Below, in pieces: positions 21,483 through 33,900 of a DNA stretch of 64,000 nt. Position numbers and translations under genes: made by a program. The stretch lies in contig NC_087062.1 of the NCBI RefSeq assembly GCF_963678635.1, positions 88,261,845 through 88,325,844 on the forward strand. The letters run 5' to 3'. The notes under the pieces were generated by a model that saw only the letters and a program-made list of their open reading frames with translations, searched no databases and was not told the DNA's origin. The stretch comes from Symsagittifera roscoffensis (Eukaryota; Xenacoelomorpha; Acoela; Convolutidae). Within the stretch, counting starts at the first letter, position 1. Every line of letters starts with the position of its first letter.

Positions 21483-22793
21483 TGATGTTGCAAATGCTCC
21501 AATTCTCCGTAAAACTTTAAAATCTATTCAATAAACAATGAAATTCAAAAAGTAAAAATTGAATAAAAAAATATATGTTCCTAAAACGCAAAGTCTCAAC
21601 AAGGACCGTATTTCACAAAAATGTCTAGTACTTGAATGTCACGCATTTTTCCTTTCCCCTCTTAACGTTGTTATGGGGCGTTCACCTACTAGGTTCTAAA
21701 AATTGTCTATTTCCGATCCCCCACCCGATCCGGCCTTGTTATCTACCTTATTTCGAGTTTACTGTCGGATAACCTCGGGTTCTAGTTTTTGTTCTGAGAC
21801 ATTAAATTGACCGTTCCATACTCTAGTTAATCTCTTGTAACCAAATCGACGATGTTGATTGTATAGTTACTGTAAGGGAGCTCCCTTTTTACATTTTCGA
21901 ACCACCAAACTCTATCTTAACCGGTCCCCTTCTAACCTCCACCCTTTCTAGCCTCCCACTTGAGCCGAAAAATACCTTAAGCGCGATGGGTGCTGAATCT
22001 CTTGGGAGAAAGTCCATAGAACTTGTTTCCAAGCTCTGCTCAAGTAAAAACGTTTCCTCAAAACTGTTGGGTGCCGCTTATTCATTTTCACACTTATCTC
22101 TTATAGTATAAAGTGGACTTTAACGATACCTGTTTGATTGAACAATGAACCCGGGTGATCCCCTTGGGTTGTTTTATTGCTCTGATTACCCTACTTTACT
22201 CGGTTAGCTGGGCCTCGTGTCGGAAAGAGCACTGGGAATTTTTCTCAACTTTACTTAGAAATTATAACGGTACAACCAGAAGGTGGACACATTCCAGTTG
22301 AACCGTACCACCGGTACTCTAGAATGGGCTTGTAGCCCGGAGCTGCGTCAAGTGGTTCAATCCCGTAGTCTTGATGTCGTAAAAACACCCAGGAGCGCCA
22401 TAAAATCACTATGTAACAGTCGCCTACTTGGGTAACATATGAGGCTAAGAAAATTAGGGCCTGTAACCATTGGCTCAAGGGTCAGGGACACTATCTCTTG
22501 TGATTTTGTACCTCATTCAGGCGGAGCCAATTCGGTCCACTTGCGACAGGAGACTACAAACCGTGTTACAGCTTAAGGCTACTACCAAAATAACCCCCCA
22601 CTCTAAAAATAAGGACGCCCCTATGATCAGGTCTCTAAATACCTAAAACACGCGAACGCCATTCAAAACATGTTTGGAAGCTTAAGTACACCGTTGGTTT
22701 TTACTGGAGAGTAGACCTTTGATCCTTTTCAGATGGATCAACCTTAAACTCGCCTTATCTTAACATAATCACATAAAATGCACTCAACAAATT
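21483..22793. repeat. Repeat D, copy 2
   Basis: Near-identical to 14118-15430. The minus-strand frame at 22478-22251 is the same 75 codons with no amino-acid change. It contains nothing else recognisable. Confidence 0.75.
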
Positions 22794-23444
22794 TAAAATA
22801 AGTACTCACATTTTGACTCGACTCTAGAAATAGGTAAATGATAAAGCAACTCTGGAAAAAATTTAAGTAAATGAGTTCAGCTCAAGAAGTTTTTTCCCTG
22901 GACAATTAGGCAAAACTCACATTCCATCAGAGTACCCTAGAGCAGCCTCAGTACAAAGATATAATTTTGAAACAAGGTCCTTTTTTAAAGTTTTTGTTGA
23001 TCTAATTTCACTTTCACAGAAATGTTTTACAGAAAAGATTTTACAAACGTCACATCTCGCATTGGAGCATTTGGACGCTAGTTTTGCAACTTGAAAATTC
23101 TTAGAGTACTCTCAGAAAACACAACTAAAAGGTCGTGTTTTTGTGATATTTTGATTTTTTTGTTATCTAGGACTTAAGAAAAATTTTAGAAAAATCACTT
23201 TATTTCTCGAAAACTACAATGTGATGTTTAGCTTTCATATTTGGAGGCAAATCTTGCAATCATTGAGAACACTTTTACTGCACCCAACTTAGGGGTTGAG
23301 AATTACCATTTCAGGATTCGAGGATTAAGGACTCAATTGAGTGGAAGCGGATGGTTCAATGACAAATTCGAAATTGATGGCCTAGAAGTCGTTAGATGTA
23401 CGTTGACCCTTAAAAAGACCTAAGCAATTTGGCTAGGTTGAGAT
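22794..23444. repeat. Blocks E and F, copy 3
   Basis: Matches 15431-16084. The block E frame has a TAG at 22907-22909, thirteen codons after its ATG, which argues against a conserved protein. The block F frame (23241-23423) is intact. The intron-2-type monomer lies at about 23197-23290. Confidence 0.65.
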
Positions 23445-25790
23445 AAAAAAGTTAAAAAGGGTCTCTTTCTAATTAATTACGGTCGGTGCACAAGCTGGAT
23501 AGTGCCATAACGGCGTTATAAAACTGCATATATATCAGCAATTTGTATGATTGTATCACCATCCTTCCTCTGTAATAGCGCTTAGGAAGTTTTCAGTAAA
23601 CTGGATTTTGCGCAGTGAACTGCACCCCCTTATATATAGAAGCAGTTGAGGAGCGCGAAGCTTGTCTTGGTTCTTATGTATTTAATCAATTCCCGTAGCT
23701 TTCTTGTCCCATTCACTTATTTTTTCAACCAATCGTTGCAGCGACCGCTTGGCTGTCGGAACAACGCAACCGTTGCATCCGAAAATTGGCACGCAGAAGC
23801 TACTCTGCTCTTCTTAAGAAATTATTTGATGATATTGGAAGATTTTCAGCGTTTCATGTTTTTTGTATGTATGCATTTTTTAGAAGTTTTCGCTATGTTC
23901 TGGCATGTGGGCTGAAATTGTTTTATGTCTAAGAAAGCCCGCCTAAATGGTGAGCCACAGTTTTTTTTAGCTTGACTTAATGTCAAGTCGAGCCTCATCA
24001 CAAATTGTAGTTAAATTGTTGACAAAGCTTTCTATGTCCAATGATTAAATTGTAGGCTCAATCTCGACGTCATGACAACTCTCGTTCAAGAAGTTGGCGA
24101 ATGTGTCTTTAATTTACTTGTATATGATGCCTGTGTTTACGCCCTCTGAGTCGGGTTAAAGTTTTCAAGATATTACATGTCAGTACGTTTTTGGTCAGTT
24201 CTCATCTGTATCTTAAGTAAACGCCCTTTCTGACTTCTGATTATTTTAGTTTGAAGTGAACTCTGCTTTCTGACAGAGCATTGAGCCTATTAGAGGCTCA
24301 CTCTTCTCCTCCAGATCATTTGCATTTTTATCAATTTAATTAAAAGGTTTTTAAAAATTGTTTTTTTCTCTCATTTGATCAAACATTTTTTTTCGACTTT
24401 CGTACAAATGTTTACTCTGGTCTTTAGATGTTTTTACAAGGTAACCAAAGACTTTGCCTTGGGATACATTTTTATCTAATACGGGTTGTACATTGCTTTA
24501 TTTACCGACTGCGTTACCGTCGTCTGGAAACCATTTGTGAGTTCGATAAAAAAAACTTTTTACGAGGGCTTTTTTTGGCTACACAGTAAATGGCCAAGTA
24601 GATTTCTTTTCTACTTGAGAGTAAATTTTTTTGTTAACGAACAGTGTAGATGGACTAGAATAAGAGTTTTTGATCGCTATTTAAAGGGATGGCTATTTGT
24701 TTTGATGTTTCATAGAAAAAGCTTTCAATTTAGTGGGTTGAAAGCGTATTCCGTATTCATCAGCATAACCGCATCGGCGGAGGTTTTGTTGTATTTATCT
24801 CTTAGCGTATGGCTTGCATATTCAATGCAATATTTCTGACCCAGACAGAGTTGGTAGTTAGAACCCTGTGATATGAGTTCGTATTTTAGGCATTCGTCTT
24901 TTGTTCGTCCCAATATTCTACACACATAGTCTCCTATCTCCTGGTCTTACTTCTAGATTCATTTCTATGCCTTTAATAGTTCCATAAGATCTGGGTTAAA
25001 TTCTTCGGTAGCCCATTTTTGGCGGTTTTAGCTATTGTTATGAAATTTCCATGATTGTTGTCATAAGTGTGTTAAAAACGTCTCCCTTCCTTTGCATCAT
25101 GAGCATATGGTCCCTGAGATCCGTGTGCTCTCATGGCTGCTTTATTGATCTGTTTTTCAAATATCTGATCAGCTTCAAAGATTGTTTCCTTTGAGGCTGT
25201 TATTTTATAGTTATCATCAATTGGTTCAAGTGGTGGGTGCTTCTTAATAAGAATTTATTCTTCTGTTTTACCTCTGATGATTTCGTCGAGCGAAAGAACG
25301 GCTTTGAATGTGTCCTCTAAATTTTTTATTGCGCTTGATATTTCTCCGCTTTTCATTTGTCTGTTGAACTGCTCTACTTTTTTGTTTTTTTTTGTCTCTC
25401 TCTCTCTCTCTCTCTCTGTGAAGCGTATTTGCAGTGGGACATTTCTTCACTATATAGGTCATTCAAGTCTCCTTTTTGCCATTGCTTAAGAGGCCTTGCT
25501 TTCATTTTAGATCAGCAACCATCGTTTTCGGAATTTGTTTTGCTCAGTTTTAATTGAGAAAAAATCAATTCTGCTTGAAATAAGAAGGTGTTTTCGTTCT
25601 TTTCTCGTAGGTTGTTCAGAGATCTAATGAGGGTTCCGAAGAATTTGTAACCAATTTTGTTTTTTGATTTGATCAAAAAGAGCGATTTCCAGTGACCACT
25701 TCAATGCATGTTTTCCCTATGGTTTCGATGAGTTCTGGAGAGGGATTTCCCCCCAAAACGTTCATGCCTGCTATACTAAAGGAGTTCAAG
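23445..25790 (-). pseudogene. RT retroelement pseudogene, minus strand, longest copy
   Basis: It repeats the 12361-14117 segment, but on the right it continues past 25190 into earlier parts of the polyprotein that the other copies lack. Blocks readable in shifting frames are a QWQKGDLNDLY stretch (near 25480), MKSGEISSAIKNLEDTFKAV (near 25330), KHPPLEPI (near 25230), then the RT core. These resemble the region before the RT domain in this family (GKxxxA...LL...KHPP). Motif A has Asn at the Asp position (frame 24925-24725), and motif C has PDD at about 24519-24527. A (CT)n run at 25395-25417 lies within it. The copy is frameshifted and dead. Confidence 0.78.
25395..25417. repeat. (CT)n microsatellite
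   Basis: About 11 CT dinucleotides inside the minus-strand retroelement remnant. Read on the minus strand it gives an Arg-Glu run, an expansion inside former coding sequence and not a real motif. Confidence 0.9.
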
Positions 25791-26950
25791 AAAAGCATTC
25801 AATTCTTGCCAGGACAACGGCTAACACTATGGAAAACTTAGAAATATGTGAAAATTTTATCAAAGAACAATTATTACCTAAGCTAGTCGGTAAAGACACT
25901 TTAAACCCTCAGTTCCGTGAGATATCTTCATTACGGCTTAAAATGGGCGGACTTAACATCAAGCTGCCATCCGATCATGAAAGCTATCTAGAATGGTCTA
26001 AAGAAACTTCACTAGTACTGGAATCCCAAGATCCTGTTACAGCAGTAACACAGCAAGAAAAAAACTGTATGAAAAGCAAAAAATTGAAAATTGTTAGAAC
26101 AAATCGAAAAAAAAACAAACCCCATTAATTCTTTCAATGAAACAGATAAATACGCAATCGACCTGGCCTCTGAAAAGGGAGCCTCTAACTTGTTCAAGGC
26201 TTTACCACTGAGCAGATACAACTTCAACCTGAATAAATCAGAATTCATAGTTGGTAATTATTTAAGGTACGGATGGGAACCGACCAAAACCCCACTCACA
26301 TGTGCATGTGGTGCTAATTTTAACTTGACACTTGCGCTTCACTGTGTCATAGTTCCTTTTCCTCAATGATGACCCTTCTGTAACTCTTTTAAGAATTTCA
26401 AAACTGCAAAGGCTGGTTACACACACATAAGACACAATGAAACTAAAGACACATGTGCCAACCCCATGAATGAGGTTTGCCATGACGTCGAGATTGAGCC
26501 GATACTTCAGCCGTTGTAAGGCGAAAGCTTTGTCAACAATTCAACTACAACTGAAGATGATGCATGACTTGACATTAAGGCAAACGGACTCTGGGGTTCA
26601 CGATTCAGCCGCGCTTTCTTTGATGTGAAAATTTTCAACCCCCATGCCAAAACATCGCGAAAACAGGTTTCAGAAAAATCAAAAACTTCTCTGCCCGCTA
26701 ATTTTTGGATGCACCGGTGGCGCTGCTTCAACAGCCACGCGGACGATGCAGCGATTAGCCGAAAAACTAAGTGAAAAAAGACTAAAAAGCTATCCAGAAT
26801 CTATAATCTACATAAGAACTAAAATAAGCTTCGCGCTCCTGAGGAGCTCTACTTTGTATAAGGGGTGCAGATCGCTAGGCAAAATTCAATTGATCGACAA
26901 CTCCATAAGCGCAATTGTAGAGGAAGGACGGCTAAGATAAATTAACATTA
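25791..26950 (+). pseudogene. RT retroelement C-terminal half, plus strand
   Basis: Two long frames (25829-26128 and 26091-26369) cover consecutive family blocks: QLLPKLVGKDTLNPQFREIS followed by LRLKMGGLNIK; then ASEKGASNLFKALPLSRYNF, LRYGWEPTKTP and CACGANF. A one-step frame change sits in the poly-A run near 26105. After about 60 bp of extra sequence (26345-26405, similar to inverted block A) it resumes with IRHNE, NEVCHDVEIEPILQPL and a stop, then DIKANGLWGSRFSRAFFDVK and the tail at 26641-26940. It lies head-to-head with the minus-strand copy ending near 25790. Confidence 0.82.
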
Positions 26951-27760
26951 CGACGATGCATTTAATGCTGATTTATGACTTTATTGCTGATATATATGCA
27001 TTTTTATAACGCTGGTATGGCCCTATCCAGCTTGTGCACTTACCGTAACTAAACGGAAGAGCCCATTTTGTAATTTAGTTTTTTGACCGTGGGTCTTGTG
27101 TTGGTACAGGGTCTATAGTTGAGGGTCTTTGAAATTCTTAAAAAGGTTTCAGAAGGGTCATCATTGAGGAAAACGACTTATGACAGTAACTTCATAAACC
27201 TAACCAAGAGGTCTGACGGTTGCTGTTCAAGTTCACTGAATGCTCTGATTATAAAACTGTTGGGCTAGCAAAGGGCTTGGAACATCTAAATCCAGATTGC
27301 TCATGTTTGCTTTATAACATATTAAGACAGAAACTTCTTGGAGTAGTCGATTGAAACTTCTTGGAGTAGTCTTGGAGTAGTCGATTGAATTTGGTAAGAT
27401 GTTCACAAGTTTGCAGGTTCTGAGCCAAAACTCCTGTTGGTAGATAGATTTCTTTATTTTCGGCAGTTCGAAAAAAGGTTTCTCTGATAACCGGGTGGCT
27501 CTGTCGAGTTCCTTTAAACAAAAATACTCTGTGGCATCAATTTTATAGTAACCATTCAACATCTTGAACATAAATAGTAGATCCAATAATTGCATATACA
27601 AGGTCAGCGGTAAAATGTTGCATTGCATCAGATTTGTTACGTAGTCGTTCCGGCCATTTACCCATGGCCATTTACGGACAACATACAATCTTACTTTTTG
27701 AATGTTGTTTTTTAAAATTAATTTATATCATTTTTGATTGAGAGTTGCTCTGGACGCAGC
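26951..27760 (-). mobile_element. Block A with LINE fragment, internally deleted, copy 3
   Basis: Carries the LINE frame (27688-27233), but the 3' end, stem-loop and (ATT)n tail (equivalent of about 11600-11970) are deleted. The deletion scar is a small tandem repeat of CTTGGAGTAGTCGATTGAA-like units at 27334-27390. The deletion fuses the LINE frame to flank sequence, giving a spurious 151-codon frame. Confidence 0.78.
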
Positions 27761-28733
27761 TATAAAAAAGTTAAAAAGGGGCTCTTTCTAATTAATTACG
27801 GTCGGTGCACAAGCTGGATAGTGCAATAACGGCGTTATAAAACTGCATATATATCAGCAATTTGTATGATTGTATCACCATCCTTCCTCTGCAAGAGCGC
27901 TTAGAAAGTTTTCAGTAAACTGGATTTTGCGCAGTAAACTGCACCCCCTTATATATAGAAGCAGCTGAGGAGCGCGAAGCTTGTCTTGGTTCTTATGTAT
28001 TTAATCAGTTCCGGTAGTTTTCTTGTCCCATTCATTTATTTTTTCAGCCAATCGTTGCAGCTACCGCTTGGCTGTCGTAACAACGCAACCGTTGCATCCG
28101 AAAATTGGCACGTAGAAGCTACTCTGCTCTTCTTTTGAAAATATTTGATGATATTGGAAGTTTTTCAGCGTTTCATGTTTTTTGTATGTATGCATTTTTC
28201 AGAAAACTTTGCTATGTTTTGGCATGAGGGCGGAAATTGTTTTATGCCTAAGAAAACCCGCCTAAATGGTGAGCCACAGTTTTTTTTTAGCTTGACTTAA
28301 TGTCAAGTCGAGCCTCATCACAAATTGTAGTTAAATTGTTGACAAAGCTTTCTATGTCCAATGATTAACTTTTAGGCTCAATCTCGACGTCATGACAAAC
28401 CTCGTTCAAGAAGATGGCGATTGTGTCTCTAATTTACTTGTATATGATGCCTGTGTTTACGCCCTCTGAGTCGGGTTAAAATTTTCAAGATATTACATGT
28501 CAGTCCGTTTTTGGTCAGTTCTCATCTGTATCTTAAGTAAACGCCATTTCTGACTTCTGATTATTTTAGTTTGAAGTGAACTCTGCTTTCTGACAGAGCA
28601 TTGAGCCTATTAGAGGCTCACTCTTCTCCTCCAGATCATTTGCATTTTTATCAATTTAATTAAAAGGTTTTTAAAAATTGTTTTTTTCTCTCATTTGATC
28701 AAACATTTTTTTTCGACTTTCGTACAAATGTTT
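27761..28733 (-). pseudogene. RT retroelement C-terminal fragment, minus strand, copy 5
   Basis: Matches 12361-13332 almost perfectly (tail plus NEVCHDVEIEP block). It is cut at 28733 ('acaaatgttt'), just before the region that would encode motif C, and joined to another block A. Confidence 0.75.
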
Positions 28734-29478
28734 ATGGCCCTATCCAGCTTGTGCACTTACCGTAACTAAACGGAAGAGCCCATTTTGTAATTTAGTTTTT
28801 TGACCGTGGGTCTTGTGTTGGTACAGGGTCTATAGTTGAGGGTCTTTGAAATTCTTAAAAAGGTTTCAGAAGGGTCATCATTGAGGAAAACGACTTATGA
28901 CAGTAACTTCATAAACCTAACCAAGAGGTCTGACGGTTGCTGTTCAAGTTCACTGAATGCTCTGATTATAAAACTGTTGGGCTAGCAAAGGGCTTGGAAC
29001 ATCTAAATCCAGATTGCTCATGTTTGCTTTATAACATATTAAGACAGAAACTTCTTGGAGTAGTCGATTGAAACTTCTTGGAGTAGTCTTGGAGTAGTCG
29101 ATTGAATTTGGTAAGATGTTCACAAGTTTGCAGGTTCTGAGCCAAAACTCCTGTTGGTAGATAGATTTCTTTATTTTCGGCAGTTCGAAAAAAGGTTTCT
29201 CTGATAACCGGGTGGCTCTGTCGAGTTCCTTTAAACAAAAATACTCTGTGGCATCAATTTTATAGTAACCATTCAACATCTTGGACATAAATAGTAGATC
29301 CAATAATTGCATATACAAGGTCAGCGGTAAAAAGTTGCATTGCATCAGATTTGTTACGTAGTCGTTCCGGCCATTTACCCATGGCCATTTACGGACAACA
29401 TACAATCTTACTTTTTGAATGTTGTTTTTTCAAATTAATTTATATCATTTTTGATTGAGAGTTGCTCTGGACGCAGCT
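28734..29478 (-). mobile_element. Block A with LINE fragment, internally deleted, copy 4
   Basis: LINE frame 29405-28950 with the same internal deletion and scar as copy 3. Its right end, however, matches copy 2 (TTTTTTCAAATT instead of TTTTTTAAAATT) and runs on into KLHL8 upstream sequence. This mosaic of diagnostic variants indicates exchange between copies. The LINE remnant ends about 850 bp upstream of the KLHL8 start codon. Confidence 0.78.
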
Positions 29479-30323
29479 GAAATATAACCGGGATCAACTA
29501 CAATGACTGTTGGATTTTGTTAGATTTTTCTTAGTAACATTAGGGCACTATTTAAAAGTGCTAGATTAATGTGAGGTACATTGTAAGCGAACCTACTGTA
29601 CACTTCATCGCTTGCAACTTTTCAAATCGTTGGCAAGTTTTCATCGTTGGAAAGTTTTCATCGTTTGCTAGCAATTTGATTCGGATATTTTTACTGAAGA
29701 GGATTTTTTTTAAAACAGTTATTATTTATTAATATTTTATTCCCGGTATTTAAATGACCCATCGAGTTTTTGACGAAAAATCAAAAACTTCTCTGCATCT
29801 TCTGATCCTAAGAAATCACTCGTTTTTAATTTAGACCAATTATCCCTGTTTCGCCTGCCTAGCTACCACTGTAATTTTTTTATGTTAGTTCAATCTGGGT
29901 ATGTTTCGCCACAGATTTCGATCAAAATGAGTTCAATTAGAAACAAATATTTTAAGTTTTCTTCGTTTATTGCCTGGATCGAATTTCTTTTCCATACTTT
30001 TTGAGCGTCATGGTGTTTTCATCCAAGAATTGTTGTATCGCAAGTGGCGGTAAGCTCAGCTTTGCTTCTGTGCTGAAGGGGTGAGTTAAGGAGTGACTGG
30101 AAGTGTTTTAAAGTAATGACTTCCTTTTCAACTGAATCGAGTTTCTTTCAATTGCTTTGCGACTACTGCTTTCTAAACGAGGATTCTCAGCGGAATGGTT
30201 TTTTTTATTTCACCTCGTTTTAGAAAACAATGACAACTAATCAGAGCTAATTTTGCTACGTAGCTATCCTTGCGCGCTGTGACTATTCTCGCTGGCTTGA
30301 TCGTTGATCTAAATTGATCAAAA
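29479..30323 (+). promoter_or_regulatory. KLHL8 upstream region / 5' UTR
   Basis: Non-coding sequence preceding the KLHL8 ATG, duplicated at 17826-18669. It holds about three imperfect 17-bp repeats at 29627-29670 (CGTTGGCAAGTTTTCAT type). A TTGATC/GATCAA cluster lies directly before the ATG (30297-30320). No convincing TATA box was seen. The start-codon context AAAATGG is favourable. Confidence 0.6.
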
Positions 30324-30938
30324 ATGGATCTTGACGGGTTTTTGAATCACAATAGCAGCTCAACGCCTGTATCCAATTCAGCGGGAGGTGCTTACTCGCC
30401 TTCTTCGCCCATTAATTCTGCATCGCACCACCAAACAGCTTCAAACAATCCATCAAATGGACTGAATTTCAATCCGAACAACAACAGTCCGCTCAGTGCC
30501 ATGTTTCCGACCTTGACTTCATCGGCCGTTTCCCCTGTATCGCCATTGGCTTCTAACAATCCGAACTCCTCCAACATAGGGGCACCATCTGCACACAGCG
30601 GTGGACTGAACTCGGCACCCATTCATCCGTTATCGAACACTCCCTCTGGATCGTACAGTTTAACCCAGGGATACAATGTACCGGGGCCTAAAACTAGTGG
30701 CCCTAGGGCGAGTGGTCATTCGTCACGCGGTTTGTCCAGTGGCTGCGGTTTTACGGGCAACAGCAATATTTCAAATCAATGCCACCCGTTTCTGCCTGGT
30801 AGTCCAGCCTCTCACAGCTCGTGCTATGGCAAGCTATCTGGAAATTCCACCAATTTGGCGGGAACAGCCAATGCATTAAGTTCTTCCTCACAAGAAACTG
30901 CAAATTTCCATGAAGTAGCAACAGATGACGTCTTTAAG
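30324..30938 (+). CDS. KLHL8: KLHL8 exon 1: low-complexity N-terminal head
   Basis: Starts at ATG 30324 (MDLDGFLNHN) and ends at an AAG|GTGAGA donor, phase 0, 205 codons. Composition is dominated by Ser, Asn, Pro and Gly, and no domain is recognisable; it is probably disordered. The first ~100 bp are duplicated in broken form at 18670-18773. Confidence 0.88.
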
Positions 30939-33900
30939 GTGAGATAATTGTTTTCAAATTGATAATCTTGGTTGCTAATTTTTGCTCATTTAGTATCGCG
31001 TGTAGAAATATCAATCCGAAAAAAATTAACATACAGAAAATAACAAGGATAGCCAATTGCTGCGCAATTAGCACAGAATTTTCCTACCATAGTTTAAAAA
31101 AAAAATACATTTTTTTAATTGTCGTTTTTTCTGCGTGGTGTGATAAAAGGATCTGAACGGAATACAGAAATTTGGCCTATTTGACATTCATAGTAAATAG
31201 GCAAACTGGACAACAGTTAAGTAGAAAAATGACTAGAAAAACAAAAAAAAAATAAATATACTTATAAAATTTTTTGATTTTATGAAGTTTTTGATTCCCT
31301 AAATGGCGCCGAAAAACTCCAAAAACTAACGTTACTCGAGCAAGACTTAGTTTTCACGGCTTAAGCATTAAGCATAAGTAAGCTCTTCTAAGCAGCCTGC
31401 TCGCTCGCTTTATTGGCTCGAACTTACTTTACACTAACATTTTGAACCTGTTTTTCTCGACTTTTTTTGAATTTTTTTAAATGTCGTTCGAATCACGACT
31501 GAAAGGGCTTCGGTATGATATATCACTCGACCATTCCGATGATTTTTTGTGGTACCTGATTTTGCGTGGAAAACATTTAACAAAACTAAACCATACACCC
31601 GAATACAAAGTTCTTCCTTATTTTCAGTGGCCGTAACAAACAACTTAACTCAGCGCAATTTACTCCTTAACCGTATTAACCAATACTACTGTTATTGGGT
31701 GAACAAATTTTCGGTATTACTGTTGTAATTGACAAATTCGATATTAAGTTTTCTTCTTGCATTTTTTGTTCTACAGAGTCTACTGGAAATGTACCGACAG
31801 GAGGTCTTGTGTGACGTAGAATTGGTCGTCGGGTCACATCGCATTATGGCACACAAGGTTATTCTAGCCGCCACTTCACCTTATTTCAGGTTAGTTTACT
31901 TTCACTGGAATTTTTCACCCGAAATTTGTCGTTTATTAATGTTTTGTGAAATTAAGGTCGAGCAAGTCTTATGACGTGCTAGATTCGACAACGTCAAGAA
32001 ACGACTGGGATGTCTATTGCGTAGATTGGGGTTTTTAGGTCGATTTTAGGTACCTCAAGCAAAACTCCGTGGTGGTCATCTGTGGTATAATATTAAAGCA
32101 ATGTCAATCGTGACTCAGACTCGAAAAAGATATGAGGTAAAAAAATTATCTCAGTGTCGAGAAAAATTGGGTCTCTCAATCTGCTGCTTGTTTTATAAGA
32201 TGTTAGTTATTATTTCGTTTTTTGATTTAACGCTTATCATATGCTTTTATTATTTATGGTTGTATGGTTAATTTTATTATCGATCTATCTTTGATATATT
32301 TAATAGCAGGGTTCATTATCTTGTCACGTTTAAGCTTTTTCAGCGTCTTATTTTTGCATTTTTAGCGAAAGAAGTTTTTCACGTTTAAGCTATACCGTAT
32401 GTTGCAATGGTTAAGATTTTTTTTTCGATTTTGAATTAAGTGTTTGTTTTACCGATTCAAAATCAGCAGCCCAATATTGGGAAGCTGTCAGGGTTCTTCG
32501 ACGGCTTGCAATTTGTCATTCAATTATGAATGCCCAAATCATTTTAGTGTGCAATACTGAAAACTCAAACAGAAAAAAGTTGAAATTCCCAATCCTGTAG
32601 ATGGGTGCTGTCATAGTATTCTCAAGGATTGCGAATCTTCCCTCCAAGTATGACTGCTCAAATCCTGGTAGTTTTTGAGATCTGACGTTTTATGATTTCT
32701 TTTTAATTTTTCAGAAAACTTAGATTTCTGAATTTACTCAAAAGAAAAGTTGAAAAGAATTTGAATTCTCAACCTTGTAGTTGGGTACTGCGTGGAAATC
32801 TCGGGAGTTGCAAATGTTGAGTCCAAATGCGACTGCTCGAATGCTCTTAGTTTCCTAGATGTGCCGTTTGTTTTGTCTTTTTTTGTAAATTGTTCAAAGA
32901 ATTTTGATATAACAAATTCCACCAAATTTGAAGTTCCCATCTCTATGCCGAGGCTCTAACAGGGTACTCCCAGGAGTTGCAAGTTTTGCCTCCAAAAATG
33001 ACTGCTCAAGTCCTTGTAGTTTTCGAGATATGACATTTTTGTGATTTTTTTCAAAAAAAATTTTAAAACTCAAATTTAATTTTTTTTAAGTTTGAAATTC
33101 CCAACTCTGTATTTGGGGGCTGCCAGAGTAATCTCATGGGTGTCGGGTCTTTTCTTCCAATATGACTGCGCAAATCCTTAGTTTTCCAGAAATAATTTTT
33201 TCCTGATTTTTTCAAAAATTGTTCAGAAAATCGAAATTATATTTTTCAGTTTGATTTCCTAAACCTGTAATTGGGTGATGTCAAAATACTCTCAGGGTTT
33301 TGGAATCTTGTTGCCTGACTGCTCAAATCCATGTAGTTTTTGAGATATCATGTGTTGAATGATATAGAAAATTTTACAAAAATCGAAGTTTCTATCTCTA
33401 TAGTGAGGCCGCTCCAGGGTACTCTCACAGATTTTGAGTTTTGCCTTCGAATATGAGTGCTCAAATTTCTGTAGCTTTCAAGATATGACGTTTTTTGTGG
33501 TTTTTTAAATTCAGAAAACTTAAATTGAAAGTTTTTTTTTCAAAGACTGAAATTCACATCTCTGTAGTTGGGGGATGTCAGGTTACTCTCAGGGGTGTCG
33601 AATCTTGCCTTCAAATTTGACTGCTCATTTTTAAAATAGTTTTCCAGGTGTGATGTTTTTGTGATTTTTTTTCAAAAATTGTTCAGAAAACCTAAATTTA
33701 TATTTTTTCAATTTGATTTCCTAAACCTGTAATTCAGGACTGTCAGTGAACTCTGGGTTTGCGAATCTTGCCATCAAAAATTATTGCTCAAATTCATGTA
33801 AATTTTGAGATGAGACGTTTTTTATGGTTTCGCAAAAAAAATGTTTTAAAAAACTTAAATTTGAAGTTTTTCGAAATTTGAAATTCCCATCTCGAATCTT

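Noticed and set aside
25268-25462. Arg-Glu repeat protein on the minus strand
   Set aside because: Produced by a (CT)n microsatellite inside a retroelement remnant.
27233-27688. 151-codon extended LINE frame
   Set aside because: The extra residues come from fusion to flank sequence across a deletion. The true LINE stop is seen at 11880 and 17340.
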